NCBI GenBank assembly: GCA_963667455.2
Contig: CAXXFR010000001.1
Location: 9,764-73,763 of the forward strand
DNA: 64,000 nt
Reading direction: 5' to 3'
DNA from: Bin55 sp963667455
Lineage (GTDB): Bacteria > Pseudomonadota > Gammaproteobacteria > Pseudomonadales > Azotimanducaceae
Under the pieces are notes generated by a model that saw only the letters and a list, made by a program, of their open reading frames with translations, was not told the origin of the DNA and ran no database searches. How positions within the stretch are numbered: the first letter of the stretch is position 1; each line of letters begins with the position of its first letter. The position numbers and the translations under genes are program-made. Positions 37,679 through 46,221 of this stretch are shown in pieces.

Positions 37679-38067
37679 TCGGATGAACCGGTGGGGGAGC
37701 GCTGTTCTCCGGGAAGAGCAAATTCCTGTCCTTCGTACAACGGAAAAGCCGTCCAATAACCGGGAATTGGGATGCGACTCGGCGTTGCTACATGGGGAAA
37801 CACATACATGATCAGCATGGGGTTGTGCAGCAAAGGGAACCCGGAATCGAGTTCCTTCTCGACATCCCTCGAAGTCGAACTTCGATCAAGATGGTCCTCG
37901 AGAGTGGTTCTCGAGTCCAAATCGCTATCAGTCTGTTCGTGATGGGTCTCGTAGATTTCCTGCATGGTGCGAGCGTCGCGTGGAGGTACCACGGATTTCG
38001 TGCTCAGGCATCCATACAAGCAACTAATCAATAGGACGATAACTATCTGCATAGTCCATCTGGTCAT
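37675..38067 (-). CDS. ICE lipoprotein (TIGR03751, VirB7/TraV-like)
   Basis: 130 residues. Start chosen at the ATG 38067-38065, preceded by GGAG, because it gives MTRWTMQIVIVLLISCLYGC with a perfect lipobox (LYGC). Upstream in-frame codons run into the previous gene. Mature part: acidic helical stretch with MQEIYETHHEQT, then FPLLHNPMLIMYVFPHVA and PIPGYWTAFPLYE, typical of the family. It is probably an outer-membrane lipoprotein of the pore. It overlaps the preceding gene by 44 bp and the ATPase gene by four bases. Confidence 0.86.
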   Translation of the reverse strand: MTRWTMQIVIVLLISCLYGCLSTKSVVPPRDARTMQEIYETHHEQTDSDLDSRTTLEDHLDRSSTSRDVEKELDSGFPLLHNPMLIMYVFPHVATPSRIPIPGYWTAFPLYEGQEFALPGEQRSPTGSSD

Positions 38068-39325
38068 GGTGGAGTCTCCTTCCCTTCTGGTCAAAATCAA
38101 TGTGAATTTCTCGTTGAACGTGAATGGCAACCCGTTTTCCGGGTGCAACGTACACTGCGTCAAATTCCTGATTGGCACGTTGCGACATCCACATCGCTGA
38201 AGCTTGTGCGCTGCCCGCCAGAGTCTTGCCCAAGACATACGACCCAGTATCGCCCGTGACGAGTGATTGAATCCCTCGAAGAGGATCGAACGATTGCGTT
38301 GTTTCCAGTGATGCTGCCGCTTCGGCAGCTGCTTGGGATGCGTTCAACATGGTTTGATAGGCCAAATAGGCTGCGGAATTGCTCTTTCTCTGCCCTGCAA
38401 TGCACGGAATCCCGTATTCATCGGAAATCCAACCCAATGATGACTGGGCAGAACTGTTCCCCGCACCTTCGTCTCCTACGGTTCGAATGGTTCCATCGTC
38501 AAACACAAACGTCACTGAGCCCAACTTTCCTGAGACGCAACCCAGAGTCCAGTCGCCCACTGCGTAGCCACTCCACACCATTCCTTGAATACCATCAACC
38601 TTCAGTCCGTTGGCGGCCAAATTCTCACTACCCGTAAGTACTTTGAATGGCATTGGATCGCTCACTTGGCCATCGATGGGGACTCGCCCGATCAGAGCAG
38701 TCATTGCAGTCGAACCAACCAAGGTTGAGTTGCGCGGAATTGTGACGACAGGAATGGAGTTGGAAGTTCCCTGCTCTTCTACTACTCCGGAAGTCTCGTT
38801 CGAGCCTGCGTCGAGCGGCTCGATCCAATAGAAGTGTGTTGAAGACTGCCCCACTTCGGCTTGAGCAAGTCCGTCCAGACCGAATCCCAGAGGTATGTCG
38901 GACCCAGTGGAAACCGTTTCGAGCGATTCCAGTTGTCTTGTCAACGCCTCTATCTGCTCTCGAAGTGCGTGCACTTCGAGCTCGGAACGCTGGACTACGC
39001 TACTTTGGTCCTGGTGGTAGTCCGAAATCTCCCGCGCGATCTGATTGGAAAAGCTGGTTTCAAGATCGCCGCGTTGCTGATGAAGGTCGGCGTTGTCTCG
39101 CCGCAGCGCATCAACTTCTGAAATCAGTTCTCCGACATTGGCTGTGAGGGTCTTGATCGTGTCTGCGGGGGAATCGGCTTCGGGTTCCGGCGGTGTCGGT
39201 ACGTCGCTCAGAAGCTTCGGCGAAGACTCGTCGGAACTGCATGTGGTGAGAACCAGAAAGAAGAGACCAAGCAGAGCAACGATCGCAACGATGGGGATGA
39301 ATTTGTTGTTGATGTTCCAAGGCAT
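38024..39325 (-). CDS. ICE conjugation protein, PFL_4705 family (TIGR03752, TraB/VirB10-like)
   Basis: 433 residues. One N-terminal transmembrane helix (FIPIVAIVALLGLFFLVLTTC), a coiled coil of about residues 55-140 (LISEVDALRRDNADLHQQRG and LEVHALREQIEALTRQLESL), then a beta-rich C-terminal domain with IPRNSTLVGSTAMTALIGRV, a VirB10/TraB hallmark, and WGLxxx-free end QREIHIDFDQKGRRL. It would span the periplasm and link inner and outer membrane parts of the channel. It begins one base after the TIGR03749 stop. Confidence 0.88.
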   Translation of the reverse strand: MPWNINNKFIPIVAIVALLGLFFLVLTTCSSDESSPKLLSDVPTPPEPEADSPADTIKTLTANVGELISEVDALRRDNADLHQQRGDLETSFSNQIAREISDYHQDQSSVVQRSELEVHALREQIEALTRQLESLETVSTGSDIPLGFGLDGLAQAEVGQSSTHFYWIEPLDAGSNETSGVVEEQGTSNSIPVVTIPRNSTLVGSTAMTALIGRVPIDGQVSDPMPFKVLTGSENLAANGLKVDGIQGMVWSGYAVGDWTLGCVSGKLGSVTFVFDDGTIRTVGDEGAGNSSAQSSLGWISDEYGIPCIAGQRKSNSAAYLAYQTMLNASQAAAEAAASLETTQSFDPLRGIQSLVTGDTGSYVLGKTLAGSAQASAMWMSQRANQEFDAVYVAPGKRVAIHVQREIHIDFDQKGRRLHHDQMDYADSYRPID

Positions 39326-39326
39326 G

Positions 39327-40103
39327 TCAGAAGCCCAGTGCCTGAGAAAACTTGCTCTGTGAGATCAAGTAGACGACCGTTCGGTCCGCACCACTGTCGC
39401 TTGAAAGCAATCGATAGTGATGGAAGGTTGCTGTCAGCCAGTTGCCGCGCAGATTCTCGGGGTGCAGTTCAATCGGTTCATCGCTGTCATTGATCACCAC
39501 CACTGAAGTAAGGTGTAGTCCACCCGAGGTACGCCAACTCGCGTAAGGCTTCACTCGTACGGGTAATCCCCGCAAGAGACCTCGAGCTGACTTCGGAGTG
39601 GGAGTGGGAGTAAGTCCCTTTGGCCGCGACACTAGCCGTGCAGGAGCGTAGGCGTGTTGCGCTGCGAATCGAGTGAGAGCAGCGAAATCCAGCTTGTTCA
39701 GTTCCTGATTCGATGCGTTGCCTCTCCGGATGTGGACGCTCTTGGGCACGACAGTTTCGGATACTCCTGCTACATCCAACACGATCATGGAACCGTCGAC
39801 TCGAGACCGAGCTAGCAATCGTTGCCTCTCGAACGGCTGAAGAGCTGTGAAATAGACGGTGCTACCGACGGATTGAACTTTCACCAACTTTCTCAAGTTG
39901 GCAGGTACTCCAATGGAAACGCTCTGCGGAAAGTGAACCAGTCGCTCTTCTCCGACTTCAAGATCCAGCGGAATCGGAGTCTTGTCCCAAACAAGATCCG
40001 TAGCAAAGGCTGTGACGGACGATGTGAATAGCAATAGAAGAGTAACGAGTTTACACCTCCGCCACAGCCCAGCTTTGTCATTAGATTTCAATTGTTTATT
40101 CAT
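39327..40103 (-). CDS. ICE conjugation protein, PFL_4704 family (TIGR03749, TraK-like)
   Basis: 258 residues with signal peptide (LVTLLLLFTSSVTAFA). Seen: LEVGEERLVHFPQSVSIGVP, VYFTALQPFERQRLLAR, LTRFAAQHAYAPARLV and WRTSGGLHLTSVVVINDSDE, all family-typical. All-beta secretin-partner-like protein, by analogy F TraK/VirB9, in the outer-membrane core complex. It sits two bases downstream of the TIGR03746 gene. Confidence 0.87.
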   Translation of the reverse strand: MNKQLKSNDKAGLWRRCKLVTLLLLFTSSVTAFATDLVWDKTPIPLDLEVGEERLVHFPQSVSIGVPANLRKLVKVQSVGSTVYFTALQPFERQRLLARSRVDGSMIVLDVAGVSETVVPKSVHIRRGNASNQELNKLDFAALTRFAAQHAYAPARLVSRPKGLTPTPTPKSARGLLRGLPVRVKPYASWRTSGGLHLTSVVVINDSDEPIELHPENLRGNWLTATFHHYRLLSSDSGADRTVVYLISQSKFSQALGF

Positions 40104-40105
40104 GT

Positions 40106-40768
40106 TTATTCATCCTCACTGTTTTCCTCTCTAGCATCTCCAACTTCGTGCGGTTGCAAACGTCGCGGACCCTCATTGGCAAATCCGTCGAGCGCAAGTC
40201 GCCACGGATTCGATTCGGGATCAACCGAATACCGGACCACACGTACTGGATATCGAATGTAGGTGCGTTTGATTGCCATTCCCTTCACGGACTCCTGGAG
40301 CTCCATGTCGAGCCACACCACCCAGACACCATCCCCTAAAGGGTTGACTCGCATTTCGCTATAGCCGTGGCCCATGCACTCCTGCATTCCACGCACACGA
40401 TTGATCAACTCCCCTCGCCGGCCCTTCAGTTCCAGTTCTTCCTGAAGTTCAGCCTGATACTTGGGAGTCAAGTAAGGAGCAAGACTGAAAATTGCCTTGC
40501 CGAAGTCTTCCGCTCCGTTTTCTGGCCAGCGGTTCAGCTGTTGAAAGATGTAGAACGCAAACGAGTAGACGTTGGAAGGACTCGGTGAATCGGGGGTGAC
40601 TGCCGCGCCGGACCGAAGATCCGGGGGAATGTGAACAACGATGTCATCTGGTGCGCGCAGCAGACTGAACCCCAACACCAGGATGACCAATACCTCGAGT
40701 CCAATGACGACCCAAAGGGAACGCAGGTGCGAACGGACGTTATCTATTTCGAGTCGATAGCGACGCAT
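40106..40768 (-). CDS. ICE conjugation protein, PFL_4703 family (TIGR03746, TraE/VirB5-8-like)
   Basis: 220 residues; start at the ATG 40768-40766 giving MRRYRLEIDNVRSHLRSLWV, followed by a single transmembrane helix (VVIGLEVLVILVLGFSLL). Longer upstream reading lies in the preceding gene. Periplasmic part contains YSFAFYIFQQLNRWPENGAE, APYLTPKYQAEL and IRYPVRVVRYSVDPESNPW, matching the family. TraE/VirB8-like scaffold of the inner-membrane complex by position and topology. It overlaps the TIGR03750 gene by 29 bp. Confidence 0.87.
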   Translation of the reverse strand: MRRYRLEIDNVRSHLRSLWVVIGLEVLVILVLGFSLLRAPDDIVVHIPPDLRSGAAVTPDSPSPSNVYSFAFYIFQQLNRWPENGAEDFGKAIFSLAPYLTPKYQAELQEELELKGRRGELINRVRGMQECMGHGYSEMRVNPLGDGVWVVWLDMELQESVKGMAIKRTYIRYPVRVVRYSVDPESNPWRLALDGFANEGPRRLQPHEVGDAREENSEDE

Positions 40769-41123
40769 GGTCCGTTCTCCCCAAGTCCCAAATTCCCGAC
40801 CGAATAACGAATGGCGAACCAAGCAGTTTCTTCTTGGCAAGCCAAATTCTCAATCGCTGTTGATAGAAACCGTCCGGTCGACCAGCTTTCAGCTTTTGAA
40901 ACACGCCAGCACCCACAACGACACTGGCTACAACACATACGCCGGTAGCTCCCAGACCCATGACAATAGCTCCGAAAATCGCTCCTCCAAGGAGGCAAAC
41001 CGGTAGCCAGAAGCATGTGGCAACCGCAACAATGGCGAGCAATTCAGTGGTCGAGCAACCTTTGAAGATTGAAGGTTCCTCGTTCATGCGATCCGCAACG
41101 CGTTCTTCGGTGGAGTCGCTCAC
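40740..41123 (-). CDS. ICE membrane protein (TIGR03750, TraL-like)
   Basis: 127 residues from a GTG three bases after the previous stop; the ATG at 41087 (MNEEPSIFKGCSTTEL) is an alternative start. Two adjacent transmembrane helices (AIVAVATCFWLPVCLLGG and VMGLGATGVCVVASVVVGAG), then a basic tail PDGFYQQRLRIWLAKK, exactly the TIGR03750 layout. Small inner-membrane TraL/VirB3-like component. Confidence 0.84.
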   Translation of the reverse strand: MSDSTEERVADRMNEEPSIFKGCSTTELLAIVAVATCFWLPVCLLGGAIFGAIVMGLGATGVCVVASVVVGAGVFQKLKAGRPDGFYQQRLRIWLAKKKLLGSPFVIRSGIWDLGRTDHASLSTRNR

Positions 41124-41125
41124 GA

Positions 41126-41461
41126 CTAGAAGACACCTGCGGCTTCGGTCAGCAGATAGCTGGCGAAGATGAGCACAACTGCGCCAACGACGGCAAGAAC
41201 GCCTACTTCGGCCCACTCAGCCTTGCCTTGCCGAGCTTCGTTGAACTTCGCGAATCCGACATAGGCAACCCAGAGGAATCCAACCGCGGCGATGGCCAAA
41301 CCTAGTACTAGGCTTCCATCCTTGATGTAGCCCGAAATCAATGCAATCCAATCGCCGTCACTGGGACTGGTGCTTGGAGCAACGGCGGTCGGTAGATCCG
41401 CGCGAAGCAAATCGAGAAGTTGAAAGTAGGCCTTCAGTGCAAAAGTCTGAAAGGTTTTCAT
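41126..41461 (-). CDS. ICE membrane protein (TIGR03745)
   Basis: 111 residues. Hydrophobic N-terminus with DLLRADLPTAVAP, then two membrane helices: SLVLGLAIAAVGFLWVAYVG and VGVLAVVGAVVLIFASYLL, separated by a short polar loop (FNEARQGKAEWAE). Family member by sequence and by its fixed place between TIGR03758 and TIGR03750. Its size and two helices resemble VirB2/TraA pilins, so it could be the pilus subunit (inference). Confidence 0.86.
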   Translation of the reverse strand: MKTFQTFALKAYFQLLDLLRADLPTAVAPSTSPSDGDWIALISGYIKDGSLVLGLAIAAVGFLWVAYVGFAKFNEARQGKAEWAEVGVLAVVGAVVLIFASYLLTEAAGVF

Positions 41462-41502
41462 GTAACTACCTCAAATGTAAAGAGAAAGTGGAATTTGCGT
41501 TG

Positions 41503-41733
41503 CTATCGAACGTAGAAGCCCAGGATGAGCAAGACGATTGCGGCTCGAACGACCTGCCACAGAAAGTCGTAGATTTCGATCTGACCGAGTCTCCATGCGC
41601 GAAATGCTCCGATGGCCACCCATGTGACCCACAGGAGCGCGAGCACTGCAGTTGCGCCGGCAATTGCGAACAGCAACTCGTTGGCAGCAATGCCTGATCC
41701 GGCTCTGAATGCGGCTTCTTGAATGCTGTTCAC
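41503..41733 (-). CDS. ICE membrane protein (TIGR03758)
   Basis: 76 residues, two membrane helices (ELLFAIAGATAVLALLWVTW and YDFLWQVVRAAIVLLILGFYV). ATGA overlap with the RAQPRD gene. Order and size match the small pilin-like membrane protein of PFGI-1-type elements. Function in pilus or channel assembly is inferred from context only. Confidence 0.85.
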   Translation of the reverse strand: MNSIQEAAFRAGSGIAANELLFAIAGATAVLALLWVTWVAIGAFRAWRLGQIEIYDFLWQVVRAAIVLLILGFYVR

Positions 41734-42050
41734 TGTCGGTAGTCCCCCTGCAGCGGTTCAAACGTTCGTGGTTCGGTCGATGGCGAATCGAGATGGTCTT
41801 CAATGCCATCCTTGACCCGTTCTAGGTCTTTGCGCAACCAGTCGTAACGAAAACGGATGCGTAGAGTTGGATCTGCTTCCCGCTCTGCCTTGTCGATAAG
41901 CTTGTCTAGCTGCTCTAGTTCCTCGACGATCTGTTCGAGTGCTTCGCGTTCGGCGACGATGTCGGCGTGATAGGTGGATCCGCAAACAGCGCAAACCAGC
42001 GCGATGCAGAGAATTCGAGCTTTTCTCATTCGTTTCTCGATAAGGGGCAA
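41730..42050 (-). CDS. RAQPRD-family ICE protein (TIGR01690)
   Basis: 106 residues. Signal peptide (ARILCIALVCAVCGSTYHA), then helical mature part with EREALEQIVEELEQLDKLID and LRIRFRYDWLRKDLERVKDGI. The family's FRYD.L..D pattern is present. First gene of the large transfer operon running to 34928. Its promoter region holds the shared ICE element (42119-42138) and two palindromes. Confidence 0.85.
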   Translation of the reverse strand: MPLIEKRMRKARILCIALVCAVCGSTYHADIVAEREALEQIVEELEQLDKLIDKAEREADPTLRIRFRYDWLRKDLERVKDGIEDHLDSPSTEPRTFEPLQGDYRQ

Positions 42051-42077
42051 CGGAAACGAATGATGCGAAGGAGAAGT

Positions 42078-42118
42078 CGGTTGTTAACCGATTTTCAATT
42101 CAACGAGTGAGTTGAATT
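42078..42118 (-). promoter_or_regulatory. Two palindromes downstream of the ICE operon promoter
   Basis: CGGTT-GTT-AACCG (42078-42090) and AATTCAAC-GAGTGA-GTTGAATT (42097-42118) lie directly between the -10-like TATAGT and the RAQPRD start. They are well placed to be repressor operators or 5' leader hairpins. Seen directly; the binding factor is unknown. Confidence 0.5.
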
Positions 42119-42138
42119 ACTATACTTTTATACAGTAT
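42119..42138 (-). promoter_or_regulatory. Shared ICE promoter element, site 1
   Basis: Minus strand reads ATACTGTATAAAAGTATAGT: ACTGTA, six bases, then TATAGT as the -10. About 69 bp upstream of the RAQPRD start. The same element occurs before three other ICE operons (46129-46150, 53962-53989, 56892-56912). Confidence 0.6.
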
Positions 42139-42245
42139 CTAAGACCGATGCGAGTTCAGGGTTGCTTCAAGACAGCTTGAGTCAGCTCCAACCGTTCACG
42201 AGTCAACTCAAGCGAGAGGATCTCGCGTCGACTGAATGAGTTGCT

Positions 42246-43211
42246 CTAAGACGCGGCTCTCAGCAACCTCAATGTCTCCTCGTCGTCGGCAGTTGCAGCA
42301 AGATCGACAGGAGTCACACCGTCGTCGTTGGGCTCGAGCGGGTTCAAACCAGATTCCAGAAGTTTCGAGACTACTTCGGGATTTTGCTCCCACCAAGGGT
42401 GTGCGGCAATGTGCAGTGCAGTTGAACCTGAGTGGTCGCGAACGTTGACGTCACAACCGTTCTCAATGAGGAACTTAACTGTCTTCAATTGCCCTTCTCC
42501 AACAGCGACCATCAGTGGTGTTCGACCCGATATCCGAGAGGCTCTTCGAGGTGCAGACAACTCCCAAACGAGATCGTGTTCGGCTTGGCTTCGTGCATCG
42601 ATGTCCGCTCCGAGGCTGACGAGTTCTTTCAAGACTTCAATCCAGGAATAGATGCAAGCCATGGCGAGCGGCGTGAGTCCAAGCGGCGAGAGCAGCTCAA
42701 TATCCGCACCCGCTTCTATCAGCTGTCGGCAGATCCGAGGCGCACTGTCCAGGTAACCGTGTGTGGCGGCAACGTGAATTGGATACCAAGTGGCGATATG
42801 CATGACCTGAATCTCCCACAGAAAGAACCCGATTCGCTTGAGCGGACGCGACGGATCATCTCCGGACTTCAACAGGGCATCGATCGATTGTTCTTTTCCC
42901 CGGACTAAAGCCCAGCCAAGCGGAGGCAGATGTTCGGCGAGCTCACCGAGGCTGGATTCATCGGCGAGTTCCTGAATCCGATCCGGCAAACCAAGTGCAC
43001 AAGCGCTGTGCAAGTCGCATTCGAACCCTGAATCAAGCAATTTGACGGCGAGGCTAGGTTCATATAACGCTGCAAGTTGCAACAAGGTTAGATCACTTGA
43101 GTCAGGTAAGCCAACATTGGATCGATCTTTGGCATGCTTGCGCAGAATGAGATTGCGAGCACTGGACCATTCTTGGCTCGCTATTGCACTATCGAGGCTT
43201 GGATACGGCAA
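42246..43211 (-). CDS. Ankyrin-repeat protein
   Basis: 321 residues, no signal peptide. Roughly six ankyrin units: TLLQLAALYEPSLAVKLLDS, PIHAAATHG-type (YPIHVAATHGYLDSAPRICRQ), LTPLAMACIYSWIEVLKEL, RTPLMVAVGEGQLKTVKFLI, STALHIAAHPWWEQNPEVVS and VTPVDLAATADDEETLRLL. Probably a cytoplasmic protein-binding protein. First of three cargo genes between RAQPRD and DUF2857; these three are not part of the core transfer set. No partner can be named. Confidence 0.9.
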   Translation of the reverse strand: MPYPSLDSAIASQEWSSARNLILRKHAKDRSNVGLPDSSDLTLLQLAALYEPSLAVKLLDSGFECDLHSACALGLPDRIQELADESSLGELAEHLPPLGWALVRGKEQSIDALLKSGDDPSRPLKRIGFFLWEIQVMHIATWYPIHVAATHGYLDSAPRICRQLIEAGADIELLSPLGLTPLAMACIYSWIEVLKELVSLGADIDARSQAEHDLVWELSAPRRASRISGRTPLMVAVGEGQLKTVKFLIENGCDVNVRDHSGSTALHIAAHPWWEQNPEVVSKLLESGLNPLEPNDDGVTPVDLAATADDEETLRLLRAAS

Positions 43212-43346
43212 TTGAAGTTCTATCCGTAGGGTTAGCTGCTAATGCTGGGGGTTAACCGCTTCGCCTTCATCGGCGAGACCCAGATCGCTGGTCACAGTTG
43301 CATCACACACTGAAGAAGAAAAGGAGATCAGTGAGGATTGAAGAAG

Positions 43347-44105
43347 CTACCGGCCCATTCCTTCGAACGCCTTCGCCTTGAACGCCCTCGCGCCCATGGC
43401 TATCCACGGAATTCCGACAGTAAAGAAGAACCGTACGCCAATTTCTGCGAAGCGTTGAACGTCGTTGTCCATGGCAAGCGTTCCCGCTGTCCGACCCGCG
43501 GCGACGATGCGTCGCAGAGAATCCTCAATCTTTTCTTGGACAGCTGGATTTCCGACATCTCCAATGTGACCCATCGAAGCGGCAAAGTCCGACGGGGCAA
43601 CGAAGAACACTCCAATTCCGTCAACTTGAAGAATCTCGTCCAGGTTTCGCCAGGCTTCAATGTCCTCGATGAGAGCAATGAGCAAAGTCTCGTCGTTGGC
43701 TTGATCGAGATAGTCGCGAACCCCGTAGCCTTGTCGGCTTGTGTAGAGACCGCGCCTACCCAACGGCGGAAACATTCCGCCTTCAACCACGTTTCGCGCT
43801 TCTGCCGGTGTGTCCACATGGGGAACGATAATGGCCTGAGCGCCTCGATCCAGAGTGCGATAAATCAGTCCTTGATCGTTTTGATTTACGCGAACTACCG
43901 AGGTCATGCCCCAGATGTCACACGCACGAGTGAGGTTGCCTAGATCGGCAGCATCGACCCCGCCGTGCTCACCTTCAAGCCAGACACCATCGAATCCGAT
44001 CGGACCGATTGCGTCAATGTCGTCAGCATGTGTGAGTCCACCGATGACGAAAGCTGGCTCACCGGCTTCAAGCTTGTGCAGGACTCGGTTTGGACGAAGT
44101 TTCAT
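43347..44105 (-). CDS. HpcH/HpaI aldolase family protein
   Basis: 252 residues, the normal size. TIM-barrel motifs: FDGVWLEGEHGGVD, VVRVNQND, QAIIVPHVDTPAEA, LIALIEDIEAW (metal-binding Glu) and VFFVAPSDFAASMG (metal-binding Asp). Class II pyruvate aldolases of this family split 2-keto-3-deoxy acids, for example in aromatic or sugar-acid breakdown; the exact substrate cannot be told. Metabolic cargo in the ICE, without the other genes of such a pathway next to it. Confidence 0.9.
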   Translation of the reverse strand: MKLRPNRVLHKLEAGEPAFVIGGLTHADDIDAIGPIGFDGVWLEGEHGGVDAADLGNLTRACDIWGMTSVVRVNQNDQGLIYRTLDRGAQAIIVPHVDTPAEARNVVEGGMFPPLGRRGLYTSRQGYGVRDYLDQANDETLLIALIEDIEAWRNLDEILQVDGIGVFFVAPSDFAASMGHIGDVGNPAVQEKIEDSLRRIVAAGRTAGTLAMDNDVQRFAEIGVRFFFTVGIPWIAMGARAFKAKAFEGMGR

Positions 44106-44293
44106 AGCCGAGCATTGTAGAGAGTCAGTCTAAAGATCTGGCTCAATGCTCGTTACGTGACCATGGACATGGTCACAACCAAGGACGACTCGTCTGAGGT
44201 CGAAGTTGCCACGCTCTACGGCGTTTTCTTTCATATCTAACGAGAAGACACTCGAAGTGCGAACGCACAGTTCCCGTCTTCCTTCGAGCCCGC

Positions 44294-45289
44294 TTAGTCA
44301 ACCAATCCGTTGGAGTAGCGGATAGTTAACAGTGCGGATAATCGCGCGGTGTCTCCGGTAGTGGACCACGTGCTCACGGGTTCGCTGTTGTCCAAGCGTA
44401 AATTCGGCGGATGGCTACGCAATAGGTCACCGGTGTATTCGCCCGACTCGAATGCAGCGGAATGCTTCCACTGAACCTTGAACCCCATCGACACACGGTC
44501 CGTAAACTCACGGTCAATTCCTGCAGCCACTACATATCCTTCGTTTACGTCGCGTAATGTCCGTCGTCCCACGCTTACAGTCCCAGCGAGGTTGCGTCGA
44601 ATTTCGTCAGCGTTCGGCTGCCCAAGTCCGGTCGTTATCTGATCGATTTGAGTGCTTCTCGACCAAAGCCAGGAAAAGTCCATTGATGTACGAGCAAGAG
44701 ACAAGCCCACACCTGCAAAGGGAGTCCACCGTGTCCTATTCGCCCAGTCGTGATACACGACCAAAGACAGTTCGTCCGACAATACTGATCCAAGTGTTTC
44801 CTCACCTATTGAGAGCTCGTTGCTGATCTTGTCGAAATCCGCTCCCATGGCATCAGTCGACGAGACTACCTGGTCGAAGTTCGTTGCGGTGTAGGTGTAG
44901 GCGGCGGATACACGAAATCTGGGCGTCAGGCGAAATCCAACATCCAGCTCACCTGAAAACCCAGAACCGGGTTCAAACGGAGCAAGCCATCCATCTCCAG
45001 CACCGCGGTCCGGTGTTGTACAAGCCGGAATCGTGGTCGCTTCTGGATTGATGTATTCATCGCAAATGCTGGCTCTGTCGTTGCTGCGACTCTCGACTAC
45101 GACGTCGCGAGAAGTGTTGCCTCCAACGGCGACGCTGACATACCACCGAGAACGATCGAACTGGTACGTAGTCTCATCAGCGAGTACAGGTGCCCGACTT
45201 GCAAGCACGAGGAAGAGCGACAGTAGTGCGGAGACTGCTAGTACATCTCCCCTAAAAGGCGGTAGGTTCTTCACTGTAATTTCTCCCAT
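44294..45289 (-). CDS. Outer-membrane beta-barrel protein
   Basis: 331 residues. Signal peptide (VSALLSLFLVLASRAPVLA) followed by alternating beta strands rich in Tyr and Trp: RWYVSVAVGGNTS, GELDVGFRLTPRFRVSAAYT, LSLVVYHDWANRTRWTPFAG, GLSLARTSMDFSW, DRVSMGFKVQWKHSAAF and RLSALLTIRYSNG at the end. Eight or ten strands are plausible. Two Cys pairs near residues 75-93. OmpA/OprF-barrel-like proteins of this size serve as small porins or surface receptors. Cargo gene; it may change cell-surface properties of ICE carriers. Confidence 0.75.
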   Translation of the reverse strand: MGEITVKNLPPFRGDVLAVSALLSLFLVLASRAPVLADETTYQFDRSRWYVSVAVGGNTSRDVVVESRSNDRASICDEYINPEATTIPACTTPDRGAGDGWLAPFEPGSGFSGELDVGFRLTPRFRVSAAYTYTATNFDQVVSSTDAMGADFDKISNELSIGEETLGSVLSDELSLVVYHDWANRTRWTPFAGVGLSLARTSMDFSWLWSRSTQIDQITTGLGQPNADEIRRNLAGTVSVGRRTLRDVNEGYVVAAGIDREFTDRVSMGFKVQWKHSAAFESGEYTGDLLRSHPPNLRLDNSEPVSTWSTTGDTARLSALLTIRYSNGLVD

Positions 45290-45467
45290 CAGTTTCCTCT
45301 TGTCTTTTCGGCGATTCCCACTCTCGACGTAGCGTTCGACTTAATGAGCGATGTTAACGGCTTAGCGACAGTGGCGGGTCAAAGTTGCCAAACAGCTCGT
45401 TGACAAGAGAGAGTGTGGAGTGATCAGCAAGAACGGTTCAGCACCACCTTCTGAGTCCCTAAACGGC

Positions 45468-46061
45468 TCAACGCTCTTGGTTTGCTCGAATGTCGGCCAG
45501 TTTGGCTTCGTCTTCGACCCATCGCTCCGTGAGAAGCCAAATGCTTCTCAAAGAAACATCGGATTCTTCCGCCAGATCGATGTAGTCTCTGACCGATCCC
45601 AGTCTGCCACTTGCGTCCTTGCGGTCGGAAGCCTTCCACATGTCCCACAACCGATCCACTTCCTCTTCCGTCGGCTCTTGAGGCCTGCCGGCATTTGTCA
45701 GCCCAATGCTTGCCCTTCGCCGTCGTGTGTACTCTCTAGTGCTCGAACCAAAGAAATCACGAACCATTTCATAGGGAGCATCCCTATCGATGAGGGCTTG
45801 TAGATCGTCCTCGATCTCAGTCTGAGACTTCATGTAGCGCACCATCGACCAAAACAGCTCTCGATTGAAGCTGACGGTCACACAGTGCGAGCGGATCGAT
45901 CCAGCGTGATATAGGTCTCGGATCCCGATGCGCTTCAGCTCATCGATTTCCTTCTGCCCGATCTGCAATTGTCGAAGCGCAGCGTAATCGCCTTCGGCGA
46001 TGCATCGGACGGCGTAGATCAATACGGCCGACATCAATTCGGCCTCTTTGGTCTTCATCAT
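45468..46061 (-). CDS. DUF2857-family ICE protein
   Basis: 197 residues. Helical, with LIYAVRCIAEGDYAALRQLQ, LYHAGSIRSHCVTVSFNREL and DFFGSSTREYTRRRRASIGL, matching DUF2857 proteins found in PFGI-1-like elements near the regulatory or maintenance genes. The FFGxSxREYxxRRR segment resembles a DNA-binding helix. Possibly a flagellar-FlhC-like or ICE regulator; the role is not established. Preceded by a copy of the shared ICE promoter element about 70 bp upstream. Confidence 0.75.
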   Translation of the reverse strand: MMKTKEAELMSAVLIYAVRCIAEGDYAALRQLQIGQKEIDELKRIGIRDLYHAGSIRSHCVTVSFNRELFWSMVRYMKSQTEIEDDLQALIDRDAPYEMVRDFFGSSTREYTRRRRASIGLTNAGRPQEPTEEEVDRLWDMWKASDRKDASGRLGSVRDYIDLAEESDVSLRSIWLLTERWVEDEAKLADIRANQER

Positions 46062-46128
46062 ATCGACTACCAGTCAACGTTGAACAGTAAGTTGGTTGCA
46101 TGTGCTGAGATGTCCTCTTGCATGTCTA

Positions 46129-46150
46129 ACTATATATTTATGTACAGTAT
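46129..46150 (-). promoter_or_regulatory. Shared ICE promoter element, site 2
   Basis: Minus strand: ATACTGTA, CATAAATA, TATAGT. ACTGTA and the -10-like TATAGT are separated by eight bases instead of six. Located upstream of the DUF2857 gene. Confidence 0.55.
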
Positions 46151-46221
46151 TCTACAGCATGCCCGTTCGTTTTCAGAGATATCGAGCGAAAGTGCCCAAA
46201 TAATATCGGTATATCAATAAG

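Noticed and set aside
37678..37756. Longer N-terminus for the transfer ATPase
   Set aside because: It lies wholly within the lipoprotein gene and does not look like a family N-terminus.
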